Below are positions 36,715 to 50,600 of a stretch of DNA of 64,000 nt, in pieces (position 1 is the stretch's first letter; every line of letters starts with the position of its first letter). Source of the DNA: Lottia gigantea (lineage: Eukaryota; Mollusca; Gastropoda; Lottiidae); NCBI RefSeq assembly GCF_000327385.1, contig NW_008711143.1, forward strand, positions 354,511 to 418,510, written 5' to 3'. A program made the position numbers and the translations under genes. The notes beneath the pieces were generated by a model. It searched no databases. It was not told where the DNA came from and saw nothing but the letters and a program-made list of their open reading frames with translations.

Positions 36715-39120
36715 AAGATATATCATGATGTGTACAGGTAAGATATATCACAATGTCTACAGATAGGAAGTATCATGATGTGTACAGATAGGATGTATCA
36801 TGATGTGTACAGATAGGATATATCATGATGTGTACAGGTAAGATATATCATGATGTGTACAGGTAAGATATATCATGATGTGTACAGATAAGATATATCA
36901 TGATGTGAACAGGTAAGATATATCATGATGTGTACAGGTAAAATATATCATGATGTGTACAGGTAAGATATATCATGATGTGTACAGGTAAGATATTTCA
37001 CAATGTCTACAGATAGGATATATCATGATGTGTACAGATAAGATATATCATGATGTGTACAGATAGGATATATCATGATGTCTACAGGTAAGATATATCA
37101 CAATGTCTACAGATAGGAAGTATCATGATGTGTACAGATAAGATAAATCATGATGTGTACAGGTAAGATATTTCACAATGTCTACAGATAGGATATATCA
37201 TGATGTGTACAGATAGGATATATCATGATGTGTATAGGTAAGATATATCATGATGTGTACAGATAGGATATATCATGATGTGTACAGGTAAGATATATCA
37301 TAATGTGTACAGGTAAGATATATCATGATGTGTACAGGTAAGATATTTCACAATGTCTACATATAGGATATATCATGATGTGTACAGGTAAGATATATCA
37401 TGATGTGTACAGGTAAGATATATCATGATGTGAACAGGTAAGATATATCATGATGTGTACAGGTAAGATATATCATGATGTGTACAGGTAAGATATTTCA
37501 CAATGTCTACAGATAGGATATATCATGATGTGTACAGATAAGATATATCATGATGTGTACAGATATGATATATCATGATGTGTACAGGTAAGATATATCA
37601 CGATGTCTACAGGTAAGATATATCATGATGTGTACAGGTAAGATATATCATGATGTGTACAGACAGGATATATCATGATGTGTACAGACAGGATATATCA
37701 TGATGTCTACAGGTAAGATATATCACGATGTCTTCAGGTAAGATATATCACGATATCTACAGGTAAGATATTTCACAATGTCTACATATAGGATATATCA
37801 TGATGTGTACAGGTAAGATATATCATGATGTGTACAGGTAAGATATATCATGATGTGAACAGGTAAGATATATCATGATGTGTACAGGTAAGATATATCA
37901 TGATGTGTACAGGTAAGATATTTCACAATGTCTACAGATAGGATATATCATGATGTGTACAGATAAGATATATCATGATGTGTACAGATATGATATATCA
38001 TGATGTGTACAGGTAAGATATATCACGATGTCTACAGGTAAGATATATCATGATGTGTACAGGTAAGATATATCATGATGTGTACAGACAGGATATATCA
38101 TGATGTGTACAGACAGGATATATCATGATGTCTACAGGTAAGATATATCACGATGTCTTCAGGTAAGATATATCACGATATCTACAGGTAAGATATTTCA
38201 CAATGTCTACATATAGGATATATCATGATGTGTACAGGTAAGATATATCATGATGTGTACAGGTAAGATATATCATGATGTGAACAGGTAAGATATATCA
38301 TGATGTGTACAGGTAAGATATATCATGATGTGTACAGGTAAGATATTTCACAATGTCTACAGATAGGATATATCATGATGTGTACAGATAAGATATATCA
38401 TGATGTGTACAGATATGATATATCATGATGTGTACAGGTAAGATATATCACGATGTCTACAGGTAAGATATATCATGATGTGTACAGGTAGGATATATCA
38501 TGATGTGTACAGGTAGGATATATCATGATGTGTACAGACAGGATATATCATGATGTCTACAGGTAAGATATATCACGATGTCTTCAGGTAAGATATATCA
38601 CGATGTCTACAGGTAAGATATAGCATGATGTCTACATGTAAGATATATCACAATGTCTACAATTAAGGTATATCACAATGTGTACAGGTAAGATATATTA
38701 CGATGTGTACAAGTAAGATATATCACGATGTGTACAGGTAAGATATATCATGATGTGTACAGGTAAGATATATCACGATGTCTACAGATAAGATATATCA
38801 TGATGTGTACAGATAAGATATATCATGATGTGTACAGATAAGATATATCATGATGTGTACAGGTAAGATATATCACAATGTCTACAGATAAGATATATCA
38901 TGATGTCTACAGATAAGATATATCATGATGTGTACAGATAAGATATATCATGATGTGTACAGGTAAGATATATCATGATGTGTACAGGTAAGATATATCA
39001 CGATGTCTACAGATAAGATATATCATGATGTCTACAGGTAAGATATATCATGATGTGTACAGATAGGATATATCATGATCTTTTTCGGTAAGATATATCA
39101 TGATATGTACAGGTAATAGA
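36715..39120. repeat. 25-bp minisatellite with 425-bp higher-order repeats
   Basis: About 95 tandem copies of a 25-bp unit, gtacaggtaagatatatcat plus gatgt. Variant units (tttcacaatgtctacagat, tatcacgatgtctacagg, tgaacagg) recur in a fixed order every 17 units. The variant acatataggatatatca occurs at about 37360, 37785 and 38210, exactly 425 bp apart, so about three near-identical higher-order copies lie at about 37360-38630. Each unit contains CAGGTAAGA on the plus strand, matching the 5' splice-site consensus in 8 of 9 positions. No flanking exon is evident. Confidence 0.95.
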
Positions 39121-39714
39121 TATTACAGTTTTCACAACCAAGATATAAAGTTAAGGGATCATGATTTGTACATAGGTAATAGAGACAGTGCGATTTGTAC
39201 AGACATATCATTTGTACAGTTAAGAGATACAATAAAAATGAAATAATAAAACACTGTACACCATATGTGTTATGGTAAAAGGTAGAAACATTAGAAAATA
39301 GAAATTTGTTTGGTTTACAACTTGTTGAGTTACATATTACAGATGCTCATGAGTTATGACTAACATTTTGGTATTCAAGTCTTGTGTTCTCTACTATAAC
39401 AGTTTGCCTGGGAATATTTTAGTTTCTTTTATATAACAAAGCTTGTCTCATGAATTTCATATCGGGTGGTTCAAGTCAAAAAAAGAAATTTATTTGGTTA
39501 ATTGGTGCTGTTAATCAATTATCCATTTTGAAACATGGAAAGGCACTGAGTTTCCAATAAACTTAAATCTGCTTGGATATATTAAACTTTTTATTCTTTT
39601 TGAGACTTCAAGCTATATTGGAAATGACTAGACATATTTCATATCATAAGCTAAAACTATTTGAAAGGAAATACGGAAACTTAAAACTGATTTTAATTAT
39701 TTTATTATCATTTT
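39121..39714. other. No recognisable feature
   Basis: The decayed edge of the minisatellite, then AT-rich sequence. Confidence 0.4.
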
Positions 39715-40465
39715 ACAAGGTAACTTGCCAGGTAAGGTAAACATACATTCAAACAGCAGCTTTGTTTAATTTTTAGACTCAATAAAGAGCAACACGAACC
39801 ATTTATCATTAATCTGTAATGTTTTTATTCGATACTCAGAAAAGTAATCAACTCCTTACTCAAGACATTATCAATTCCAATTATCACACAAAGTTTCAAA
39901 TATAGTTTTGAACAGATAACTAGACATATTAGCCTTCCAATAATCAAATAAGTTTATATATAAGAATAAATGAAAATATGGTTACCATCTTTGAAACAAA
40001 ACTGACACGCCAGCAGCTGAGTGTGGGAAAGAAAAGTTATATTTGTCAGTGTTTGTTATAAAGTTTCTCTTTTAATTAAAGCATAATTACAAACAAACCA
40101 ACAAACATTATTCAAAGATATAAATAGTTATTTCACCTGTGGCAAGTAACAATAACAAAATTCACACATTTAAATTCATACTAAAACCACCATGTTCAGA
40201 CAATCTAAAATAATACTTGACTCATTGATCTTAAAGCATAATTGAAATCAACACACAAATTTAATAAAATTCCAACCTCTATTGTGTTCACAAACAAATA
40301 TCATGCGTTTTTACTAAGTCAAGGGCAATAAATAAAAAACTGTTCATTGAGAAAGCGCCAAATTAGAACTTGACCTAGATCTTATCAATATATACATACA
40401 TGCAAAGTTTCATCACGATCGGATTAAAACTGTAGCCCATATCACCTAACATGGGTGTATAAAAA
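39715..40465. mobile_element. Degraded pearl-like element copy
   Basis: Begins aggtaacttgccaggtaagg and aaacagcagctttg, has core-like blocks (agtcaagggcaata, atgcaaagtttcatcacgatc), and ends near catgggtgtataaaaaaagg, the remnant of the family's terminal hairpin. More diverged than other copies. Confidence 0.5.
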
Positions 40466-40612
40466 AAGGGTCATAAAGTCATTTCAAATTTTTAATGCAA
40501 TTTTTACATGATCACAAAATTTAGTGCCTTCCATCAACCTTTATTAAGTTTTTATCAGACATGTATAGCCATTACAATATAATAAACAGTTGTACATGTA
40601 TACCAGTAAAAA

Positions 40613-40616
<4 letters not shown>

Positions 40617-40652
<36 letters not shown>
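40617..40652. repeat. (TA)n microsatellite
   Basis: An uninterrupted run of about 17 TA dinucleotides. Confidence 0.95.
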
Positions 40653-40656
<4 letters not shown>

Positions 40657-41735
40657 ATGCATAACAGAAGGTATTAACGATCTAAACACATTTCCATATC
40701 TAAAATTAACAAGATTATAGCCATTATAACTTTAAATACACCATCCTACACGTTTTAGAACATTTCTTTTTTTTATAAATTTATTTTTAAAGACAATTAA
40801 AAGAAATGGTGCTTCTATGTATAAGAAAGGTGTAAGAATCCACACATTTCAAGTTTATATACAATTCATATTCTTTTAATGAATTTTTAACTGTGCACCT
40901 TAATGGATTTCATTTTATTTTAAGTTTTAAATGTCTATGGATCTTTATCATGATAATGGAGCCTTGATTTATTTACTATTGGAACAACTGAAAGGCATTA
41001 AGAGAAGAAATTCAGATCTGAAATCATTGAAGTAAGTGGCAGAAAATAAAACAGAAACTATTTTATCAGATAAGAAATTAAAAATATAACTTGCTATAAA
41101 GTTTTCTGTCTTCGTCAAATTTTCTAATAAAAACATAGATAGTTAGTTTATATGTTAATTACCACATTATAATATTTATATTTGGCAAGTACACTGATGA
41201 GATTTCAAGTTGAGTTGAAAATTGAGTTCACAAAATAGTCTTGAAACTTGCTGGGTAAAATTGTTATAAACTGTATAACCCAATTTCTAATTGCTACTTT
41301 TGAATATACTCATGTACATTATATAGAGTTAGAACCTTTTCTAAAATTTTCGAACTTGAACTTTGAATTGTGTTGAAAATTAGGCTTTTTTTAAAACTCT
41401 CAACCAAGATTATCAACTGTATAAAACAATCTAAGATTATTGTTAATTTGTATCATGTGATTGTACTTGTTTCTTTATGTATTGCCTTTGACCAGAAATA
41501 GTGTAAAATGATGCAAATAAAGATTATTATTATTACTATTATTATATCACCACCATTCTAGAGATCTTCTACAAGTATATCAAACCTTCCTGCCAGCCTA
41601 ACCTCTGACATACTGCCAAAATTAGCTTCACATACACAAAAAACAATAAATAATCAAGAGCCAAAGAGAAACCTTTATCTATTGAAATTGAAATTTCACA
41701 TCATTATGAGTTTGTCACCACTATCAAAATGCATC
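40653..41735. other. No recognisable feature
   Basis: AT-rich intergenic sequence with a (TTA)n-like stretch near 41522-41546. Confidence 0.4.
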
Positions 41736-41739
41736 ATAT

Positions 41740-43175
41740 CACTGATCCTACAACAACTATTTTGTCATTAAGCATACAACAATCATTATGCCATTGATCC
41801 TGTTACAACCATTACATCAATGAGCCTGTCACAACCATCAAATCATTGAGTCTGTCACAACCATCACATCATTGAGTCTGTCACAACCATAAAATCATTG
41901 AGTCTGTCACAATCATTAAATTATTGAGGCTGTCACACACATTATCTCATTGAGCCTGTCACAACCATTAAATCATTGAGTCTGTCACAACCATCACATC
42001 ATTGAGTCAGTTACAATCATTAAATCATTGATTCTGTCACAACCAATAAATCATTGAGTCTGTCACAACCATTAAATCATTGAGTCTGTCACAACCAATA
42101 CATTATTGAACCTGTCACAACCAATACATTATTGAACCTGTCACAATCATTAAATCATTGAGTCTGTCACAATCATTAAATCATTGAGTCTGTCACAACC
42201 ATTACATTATTGAACCTGTCACAAACATTAAATCATTGAGTCTGTCACAACCATCACATCATTGAGTCTGTCACAATCATTACATCATTGAGTCACAATC
42301 ATTATATCATTGAGTCTGTCACAATCATCACATCATTGAGTCTGTCACAAACATTAAATCATTGAGTCACAATCATTATATCATTAAGTCTGTCACAACC
42401 ATTACATCATTGAGTCTGTCACAATCATTACATCATTAAGTCTGTCACAATCACTACATCATTGAGTCAGTTACAATCATTACATCATTGAGTCTGTCAC
42501 AATCATTACATCATTGAGTCTGTCACAATCATTACATCATTGAGTCTGTCACAATCATTACATCATTGAGTCTGTCACAATCACTACATCATTGAGTCAG
42601 TTACAATCATTACATCATTGAGTCTGTCACAATCATTACATCATTGAGTCTGTCACAATCATACCATCATTGAGTCTGTCACAATCATTATATCATTGAG
42701 TCTGTCACAACCATTAAATCATTGAGTCACAATCATTATATCATTAAGTCTGTCACAACCATTAAATCATTGAGTCTTTCACAATCATTACATCATTGAG
42801 TCACAATCATTATATCATTGAGTCACAATCATTACATCATTGAGTCTGTCACAATCATTACATCATTGAGTCTGTCACAATCATTACATCATTGAGTCTG
42901 TCACAATCATACCATCATTGAGTCTGTCACAACCATTAAATCATTGAGTCTGTCACAATCATTACATCATTGAGTTTGTCACAATCATTACATCATTGAG
43001 TCTGCCTCAATCATTACATCACTGAGTCTGTCACAACCATTACATCATTGAGTCTGTCACAATCATTACATCATTGAGTCTGTCACAATCATTACATCAT
43101 TGAATCTGTCACAACCATTACATCATTGAGTCTGTCACATATATTATCTTATTGAGTCTGTCACACACATTTTAT
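41740..43175. repeat. 26-bp minisatellite
   Basis: About 55 copies of a 26-bp unit, cattgagtctgtcacaatca plus ttacat. Short units of about 22 bp lack part of tctgt and read cattgagtcacaatcatt. The array is most regular at 42400-43130 and diverged at both ends. No long frame is coherent across it. Confidence 0.95.
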
Positions 43176-43528
43176 AGTTTGGGCTGATCTGTCAATCTAT
43201 GAACAAAACAACACAAATCAATAACTCAATTAATAAATAGAATTGCAGCTGACAATTGTTCCCAGTCAATGAAGGAAATGTAACAAGATCAAGAGTCCTT
43301 ATTACTAACGATAAAACACCTAATGACAATGTCTGGTTACAAATTGTTTGCATGTTATCAGTTCTGTTTACATTGTGATAAACTAATAGACACTAAAATT
43401 ATGATAACATGTGTACTAATATTCTTCCATTTGTCTTTGTCAAAATTGTCAGTCACAAGTCCAAGCACGTTCACTCTCAATGAATGACACATAGCTAATT
43501 CAGTAAAGTGGATAAGCTCTCATATAAT

Positions 43529-44338
43529 AATTGTGCACTTTTTGAGGAAAAACTTCATAGAGAGGCAATAAGATTCATTTTCAGTTTTGCAGACAATGGA
43601 ACAGTCCTCATGAATGTCTCTCATCATGACAGTGATGTCATTCACTTAATGGGATCAACACAGGCAGTATGCAAAGAATTTGTGACTCAAGATTCTCCTT
43701 CAAAGGGTTGTTTCAGGCAAACTTCCAGCAGGAATCTGTGCCATCGTCCCTCTTAGCTTCAGTCATCATGATACACATAACCACCATATCTCACAATTAA
43801 TTATATCAAGATCCATGGCTCCAGTAGAAGTACGGGATTGGTTGACAGGGCTTTAGTTTGGTAGAAGTAGTGTGCTCGTAAGGCACCAAATGTATTCACA
43901 TTTTTACAATTTTTATTTTCACGTGCTTATTGTTAACAGGGTTATGATGTAGAAACTCGTACAAAAGCACAGAATCTACTGTTAAGCAGCTCTATGATAG
44001 TCAAAGTGGTACATAGGTTTTGTTTATGATTTTGTTTAAAAATAAAGTGTCAAAATACAGGCAAAGTTGTTTTTGTTGTTGATAAAATCACTTTTTAGTC
44101 CTAATTTGACATTGACATTAATCTAATTGCAAAACCTTGAGTTCTGACCATCTCAAAAGTATTAACCAATTGAATTGGCATCCGCAATTTAGTTTGAAAT
44201 GACACCTTAAGCATTTTTCTGGACTAATTGGATGTTGATAGATGGCCATTTTGGATTTGACCTCTTACGGGCCTCTAAAATTTGAAAATGAATCTTACGT
44301 TGAAAGCTAACTAAGCTTTTCTCAAAAAGTGCACAATT
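43529..44338. mobile_element. Candidate TIR or foldback element of about 810 bp
   Basis: The left arm (43529-43588) has attgtgcactttttgag and, after about 22 variable bases, taagattcattttca. The right arm (44282-44338) has the exact inverse of both blocks with similar spacing. Inside is an 82-codon plus-strand frame (43508-43756) overlapping the left arm, with no recognised motif. No target duplication is clear, so ends and class are tentative. Confidence 0.5.
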
Positions 44339-45265
44339 TTTATTGCTAAGCTGCTGCACTTATTATATAAGTGTTACAATGGAATTTGTATAATCAAATA
44401 AAGGGCATATAAAATAAATAAAATAAATGTCTTTTTGTGTAGAATAGACTATGACAATATCTTATCATTACACAAGATCATACAGATCATCATCATAAAG
44501 ATGACATTTTATATGTAAAATTTTTACCAATCTGATTAATATGAAGGTGTAGATCTTTTTGCTTAGTTGAATACTAATTGGAGAAATGCTTAACAATTGT
44601 GTCAAATTCGGAATTTTACACCCACCGATTGTGTCATATCATGTACAACAAGGCATTTGGAGTATATAGAGGAATCAGTAATATATATGAAAGAAAAAAT
44701 TACAAATGGTTTTAACAATGATGCAGCTTTTATGTACATCCATGCATGATATAAATATGATACTAAACATAAACCAACATTATAGTGATTATAATAGCTT
44801 TAACTGAAAAAGATTATATTACAGGATAAACCTAAAGATTAATAAACCCAGAAGTGGATCAGATTTCAGAAAAAGCTCTTTACTAGTTATATAGGAAGTC
44901 ACAAATATTGTATCATTTGATCATTTAATCATAGCCTACCATAGGTCAAGGTTTATGCATTCAGATTTGCTAAGCATTTTCCTTCTGACAGTGATGCAGG
45001 TTAATGTCTGATAAACTGAGACCTAATTTTATATCCCATTGTAATACCACTATTAAATATGCAATATAAAAAACTTCAATACAAAATTCAGAAATACCAA
45101 ATTTATTTCCTTAGTGAAACTTGAATGTTGAATATTGTTCAAGATAAAGTCTGACTAGCCTATTTGGTTGGTAGTTGGTATTATATATATACAAGTACAT
45201 ACTAATACCAGTAGGAATGGGAGAAAAAAAGGATTATATAACAGAACATATGGTCTGAGTTTATA
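44339..45265. other. No recognisable feature
   Basis: AT-rich intergenic sequence. Confidence 0.4.
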
Positions 45266-45269
45266 TTGC

Positions 45270-45500
45270 TGACATTATCAGCTTTATATTCAATATTATA
45301 CCCAATTTCCACCCTACTGTTTCCCATAGAAATATACTCTATGCTAGTGCTAAACTCACAAGAATTGGGATTATTACTGTTAGCTTCACATGGGTCTGAC
45401 TTCAATCCCACTGTTTCCTATGGAAAAAGTACTGAAAGGGTTTAACATTGCACTCATATTCACTTGGGTGTGAAATCTACCCCACTGTTTCCTGTGGTTA
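45270..45500. repeat. Three diverged tandem copies of about 90-110 bp
   Basis: The motif ccactgtttcctatgg (variants ccctactgtttcccatag and ccccactgtttcctgtgg) recurs three times, each time followed by related sequence. An old short tandem repeat. Confidence 0.5.
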
Positions 45501-47646
45501 TATAGGATAATAATGCTATTAAGCAACATTATACCAGAAAAACTTAACTTTACAACACTATACTTTGAAGCAAATACCTAAACTTTGGTACTTGCCCCTT
45601 ACATACATAATATCCAATTTTGAAATTGCTACATATTATTTGTTACTCCGATACACATTATTAATATTTCCATGAATGCAGGAACACCTTTTATCACTCT
45701 ACAACTGTGATTATAAACTTTTACTTTCAGGGATTGCTATTTATATTTGTTTTTTTCTTATAAGATTTGTCTCACACACACTTACAACTCTACAGTCATC
45801 AATCATTTTACCTTCTTTATGTTTATTATCTTGACAATAAACATAACTAAATCATAACTTTTATACACTCAATCTTCACAACAATACATAGATATCTGAA
45901 CTCAATCTTTAGCTTATATTTACTGAGATTATTTATAATGACCCATCTAGATAATCTGTTATACAACTTACAATTTTCTTAATATCACATTAATAGTAAT
46001 TCTAAAATCTCTTCTGCTTAATGAACTGGTATTATAAATATTAAATAGTAAAGTGAAGTGACTTGATCCCTTAATCTTAATATACATTTCAATTCATCTA
46101 CATTGCATTTTTATTCTGAAGGTGGCAGAAATTCTATCAGCTGAAAAGGAATTGGAGAAAGAAAGAATTTTTATTTTACAAGGATAACAACTTAGATCAG
46201 CTTATCCTAGACAAAGCAGGAACACTAGCCTACTAATTATACTATAACATAAAAATACAAAATCTGGTCACGCATATAAAGGGACGAACTGTACGATAAT
46301 GACATAATTCCTTCAAAAAGACATCAAACACGAAATTTCACATTTTATTTAGTTTGTTTGCTCCCAAAATTGGGGTATCTGAAAGTTGAACTTCTTCAGT
46401 GTAGGGAGTTGGTTGGATGTCATTAAAGTCCATAGGCATAGGATAGGCTTAGTTTGATCTACTCTAAAACTAGAAAACAAGGTAGATCTGAGATTTTACC
46501 ATTCAAATATTTGGGGCCTTTACCTAGACATATAATCTACATGGAATTATTTTGATGATTTTATTACAAATGCAGAAAATCAATGTTTATATGTGATATT
46601 AATTAAATTTTCAGTTCTCAGATGTTAAGGTAAGTGAATTTTTCAATGGGAGAGAATTAAATATCATAAGTATTGTATGTTAAGCAATGAATACTATCAC
46701 TCATTATATCATTTCTGAGACCAATGTCCAATTGACCGCTGAAAATGGAAAATCTGTTCTTTAAATAGATGTATCTTTGTATTTTCATAGTATGAAGTAT
46801 TTAAAGGTAAATTGAATAACATTGCCATACAATTATTGGTTGTCAACCTGCTTACACCTCCATAACACCTACAATTATAGGCTAAACTCTTGATGATAGG
46901 CTAGTTATTATAAAAAATTAATTAAAAGCATCTATGAGTGTGTGGTAGTAACAAACAATATTGTATTTCCAAACCAATGCAGAAATAACGTGTGTTTTCA
47001 ATAGATATTGTTTTAACCCACTACCATTTCAAACAATTAGTTCATACCGACCTGAATTTAGTTTCGCATATATTGGTCCCAAATGAATGATCAAGTGTCC
47101 CATTTCATGAAATTCAAAAGAAAACATCAACTTTGAACTTTGTTCACGCCTGAAATTTTCACTGAAGTGCCAAGGTTGTTTGAGGAGATAAAAACTTTCA
47201 CTCACCCTTGACTGTCAAAGTCGAGGCGTAAAAAGTTTCATCTGATTTCAGTCAGCACTTTCTTCCAAGATTCCGGTTATAAATTCTCATATAGACTATA
47301 GTGTTCCGGTAGCTCCAATAAACTGTTTGTGTGATAATCTAAAAATAAATAGACCTACAGTTGTCTTGATTAACAAGACATTCAGCATACTACTTCAAAC
47401 TACAACTAATTCGTTCTTGATTATTTGTATTAGTCTCCCTTTTTTTCTTTTTTTCATGCCCTTTGGTAGTGTTTGGTTGACCATAAATGTTAAAATAAAA
47501 CCGGAGGTAGAGAAAAGGTAAAGGCTTCATCTACCAGTCCTTTACATTACATTATAAAAGTTTGTATATAGGCTCTTGATAATCTTGACTATATGACAAA
47601 ATGAGAACTTGATAGCAGATAGCATGTTGTCAGTGGAATCCAGAAT
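45501..47646. other. Upstream region of acid phosphatase gene A
   Basis: No exon recognised. A TATA-like ggttataaattctc lies near 47275, about 370 bp before the gene A start codon, and is only a candidate. Two short upstream ATG frames (near 47600 and 47624) would lie in the leader if transcription starts that far up. Confidence 0.3.
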
Positions 47647-50600
47647 ATGATTAACATGAGAGTAGTTTTAGTTGCAGCAATTTTACTGTGTTTGTCTGTT
47701 TCAACAAAGACTATCGATGATGAATTGAAACTAGTGTTTACAGTGAGTGTCATGTAAAGAAATGGACAAAATTATTGTCAAGGATGGAACGCCATAACGG
47801 CCAAAATTTGGCAAAATAATTTCAATTCTAATCTTAGACATTCAGTAAACCCTGATTTAATTTAAAGGAATACTACGTCGTAGAATGAACATTAAATTTA
47901 AGAATTTAAAACTTGGCCAATAAGAGCATATATTCATCAATAGATATACTTGGTGTCATAAATAACATAACAGGATCTATATATATAATCTGATAAATCC
48001 AAAATACTAAGTAAAATATTCATAAATATGCGATTAACTATTGAAAATCATTAAGATTAAACATTTTTTAATAATTACTTAGTTATATGAATTTTCCAGA
48101 TTTTACAGGGATTCTGCTGTAGCTTTATCTTTATGACACCAGGTAAGCTAACTGATGAATAGATACTGGTAGGCCTACTCATATTGACCATTCTTGAGAA
48201 CTTAGATCAATCTTATGTTCATTCTAAGACATAGTATCACTTTAACATGATGATATTTACATTTCTTCTTTTTTCAGTTATTTCGTCATGGTGATCGTAG
48301 TCCAATAGAAATTTACCAGAAAGATAAATATAAAGCTGATCAATGGCCAATGGGATTGGGAGAACTTACAGATGTAAGTTTTAATGGCATTGCACAGATT
48401 GTGACAGAACCTTTCAGTCTGTATTACAGTATACTAGGTTGTCATAGTCCTGCTTGAAAACTCTTGTTAGTGACTCACCCAGGTGTATGTAAGGCATTCT
48501 TATTAGCTTGATTTTGAAAGCTTTATACCAGATGAGGCAGTGGCCGCTGAGATAAGGTTAAATCAAATATGGCAGTGCTGGACATATATATCTCACGACA
48601 TGGCATTTTCAATTCATTAGCATATCTTGTTGAGTCCATCAGACTGATCAGAGTGCATGTCAGAAGGTATAAAATTCTATTAAAACTTATTTTCAATACT
48701 TCAGATAGGTAAAAGAAATGCATACGATCTTGGAGTTTTTTTCCGAAAGCGGTACATGCAGAAATTAAATTTAGATACAAACTTTAAACCAAATTCTCCA
48801 GAGGTAAGTTATTCCTTATTCACAATTTATGATGTTTATAACTACACTGGTATTTTGCATATTTAAGTGTTGGGTATGTATAAATAAATAGTCTTCAGAA
48901 GTATTAGCATGTAAGAAAATCGCATAATTCATTTAAAAATACTATGTAAGTGTTATATTAAGCTCATTATTAATATGGGAAATATAAATCACACAATACT
49001 AAAAAAAAAAAAAATCTATAAAATTACAGTAAATGTGGCTACGTTTCTGGGCTAATAAAAAAAAAAAATTAGACGAGAATTTGACACATTCAGCTTAGTT
49101 AGATGAACAAGAAAATATTTTTTCAAGGGAGATAATAAACTAAAAAAATACAGGTAAAAGAATAACAAGTAAATGAGATGAAAGATTTTGAAAAGTTAGA
49201 CAGAAACTAGAAAATGGGCCATGAAAGGAACAAGAGTGCCATAAAGGAAAAACATTTGAGTAATGATAAAATGGCATTTACATTACAGTAAGAAAAAGAG
49301 TGTAATGTAACTGTTTGTTCATCCTGCAGGTGGTAAGGCATTATTGATTATCTTGCTTTTTATTCTAAGAACTTGTAAGTTTTTTTGTTTTTTTTTTCAA
49401 GTTATATATAAGAAGTACAGCAATTAATAGGGCAAAGATGTCAGCTGTGTATTTCTTAGCAGGGTTTTACAATGAAGATTTTCAATCTGTTATGAAGGAA
49501 GAAGAAAAATTCCAGACAAAATACAATGTACGATTTGAACCAGAAGAACAAGATCAGGTAGTCTGTCTGTGTGTAATGACGTAGTAGTTATTGATGTGTT
49601 TGTTTTCTTACCCAGGAACACAGGTTTAATATGGCTAGCACTATTTCAACCCAGTTTCTCAGTGTCAGTATAGTCAGAGGTCAACATACTAAGGCCCTGT
49701 GTTCTTTAGGCTGTACACAATAACAATCCCCCTAAAAGTTGAAGTAAAAAAACAAAAGTAGCTTTATGCTACTGTCCTGACAAAATTTCCCTCATTTCAT
49801 TAGGCATGGAATCAGCCAATTCTGTAATAATGTGTCATTTCATGTTGTTTATTAATGGCATAATGATGTTATGGGATCATATTTCAATATGCATTTAAAT
49901 AAATATGAACCAAATGTTATATTAAAATGATTTGATTGCATTGAACAAAATGATATTTTTAGTTATTGTCAATGACATCATGCCCTAATGCTGATAAACT
50001 TAAAGAAGAATGGGAAGATAAATCTACAGAGTATAAAGATTTTATTAAGCATCATCAGGTAATTAATATAAATAATATTTAGTATATGTGTTTCTCATCA
50101 AACCACATGAAAAATCTGAACTTACATAACAATAGATTCATCAGCATTTCTTGTGAACAAAATATATGCTCTATAGTTTCTATCTATATGATCTATATTC
50201 AATTGTGAAGTGTGTGAAGTATAGCTATTAAATTGGCCAATAGGATCAAAATTAGCTTTCAGCTTGTATTGAAACAATCTTTACCTCGGTATTTTACATT
50301 TCAGGATATATTTAATTTAATGAAAAATACAGGTTGGTCTGATCCAGACCAAATGAATGCTATTGTAGACGATATTTATTGTGAGGTAGGTCTCCGTGGA
50401 AACTATAAAAATATTATTCGCATGAAATTTTAACCTATACTTTAATGTAAACCAATATTTTTATTTATATGTCTGTCAACATTTCTTCTTAGCACCATAG
50501 AAGCTTCATTTTTGTGTGATTAGGTACAAATGCAGAATGATGAAATCTTGAATAAATGTAAATTCGACTAAGTCAGCTTATGAGGACACTCGAGTTGTCA

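Noticed and set aside
36715-39120. CRISPR-like array
   Set aside because: Units are contiguous without unique spacers and the genome is metazoan; it is a minisatellite.
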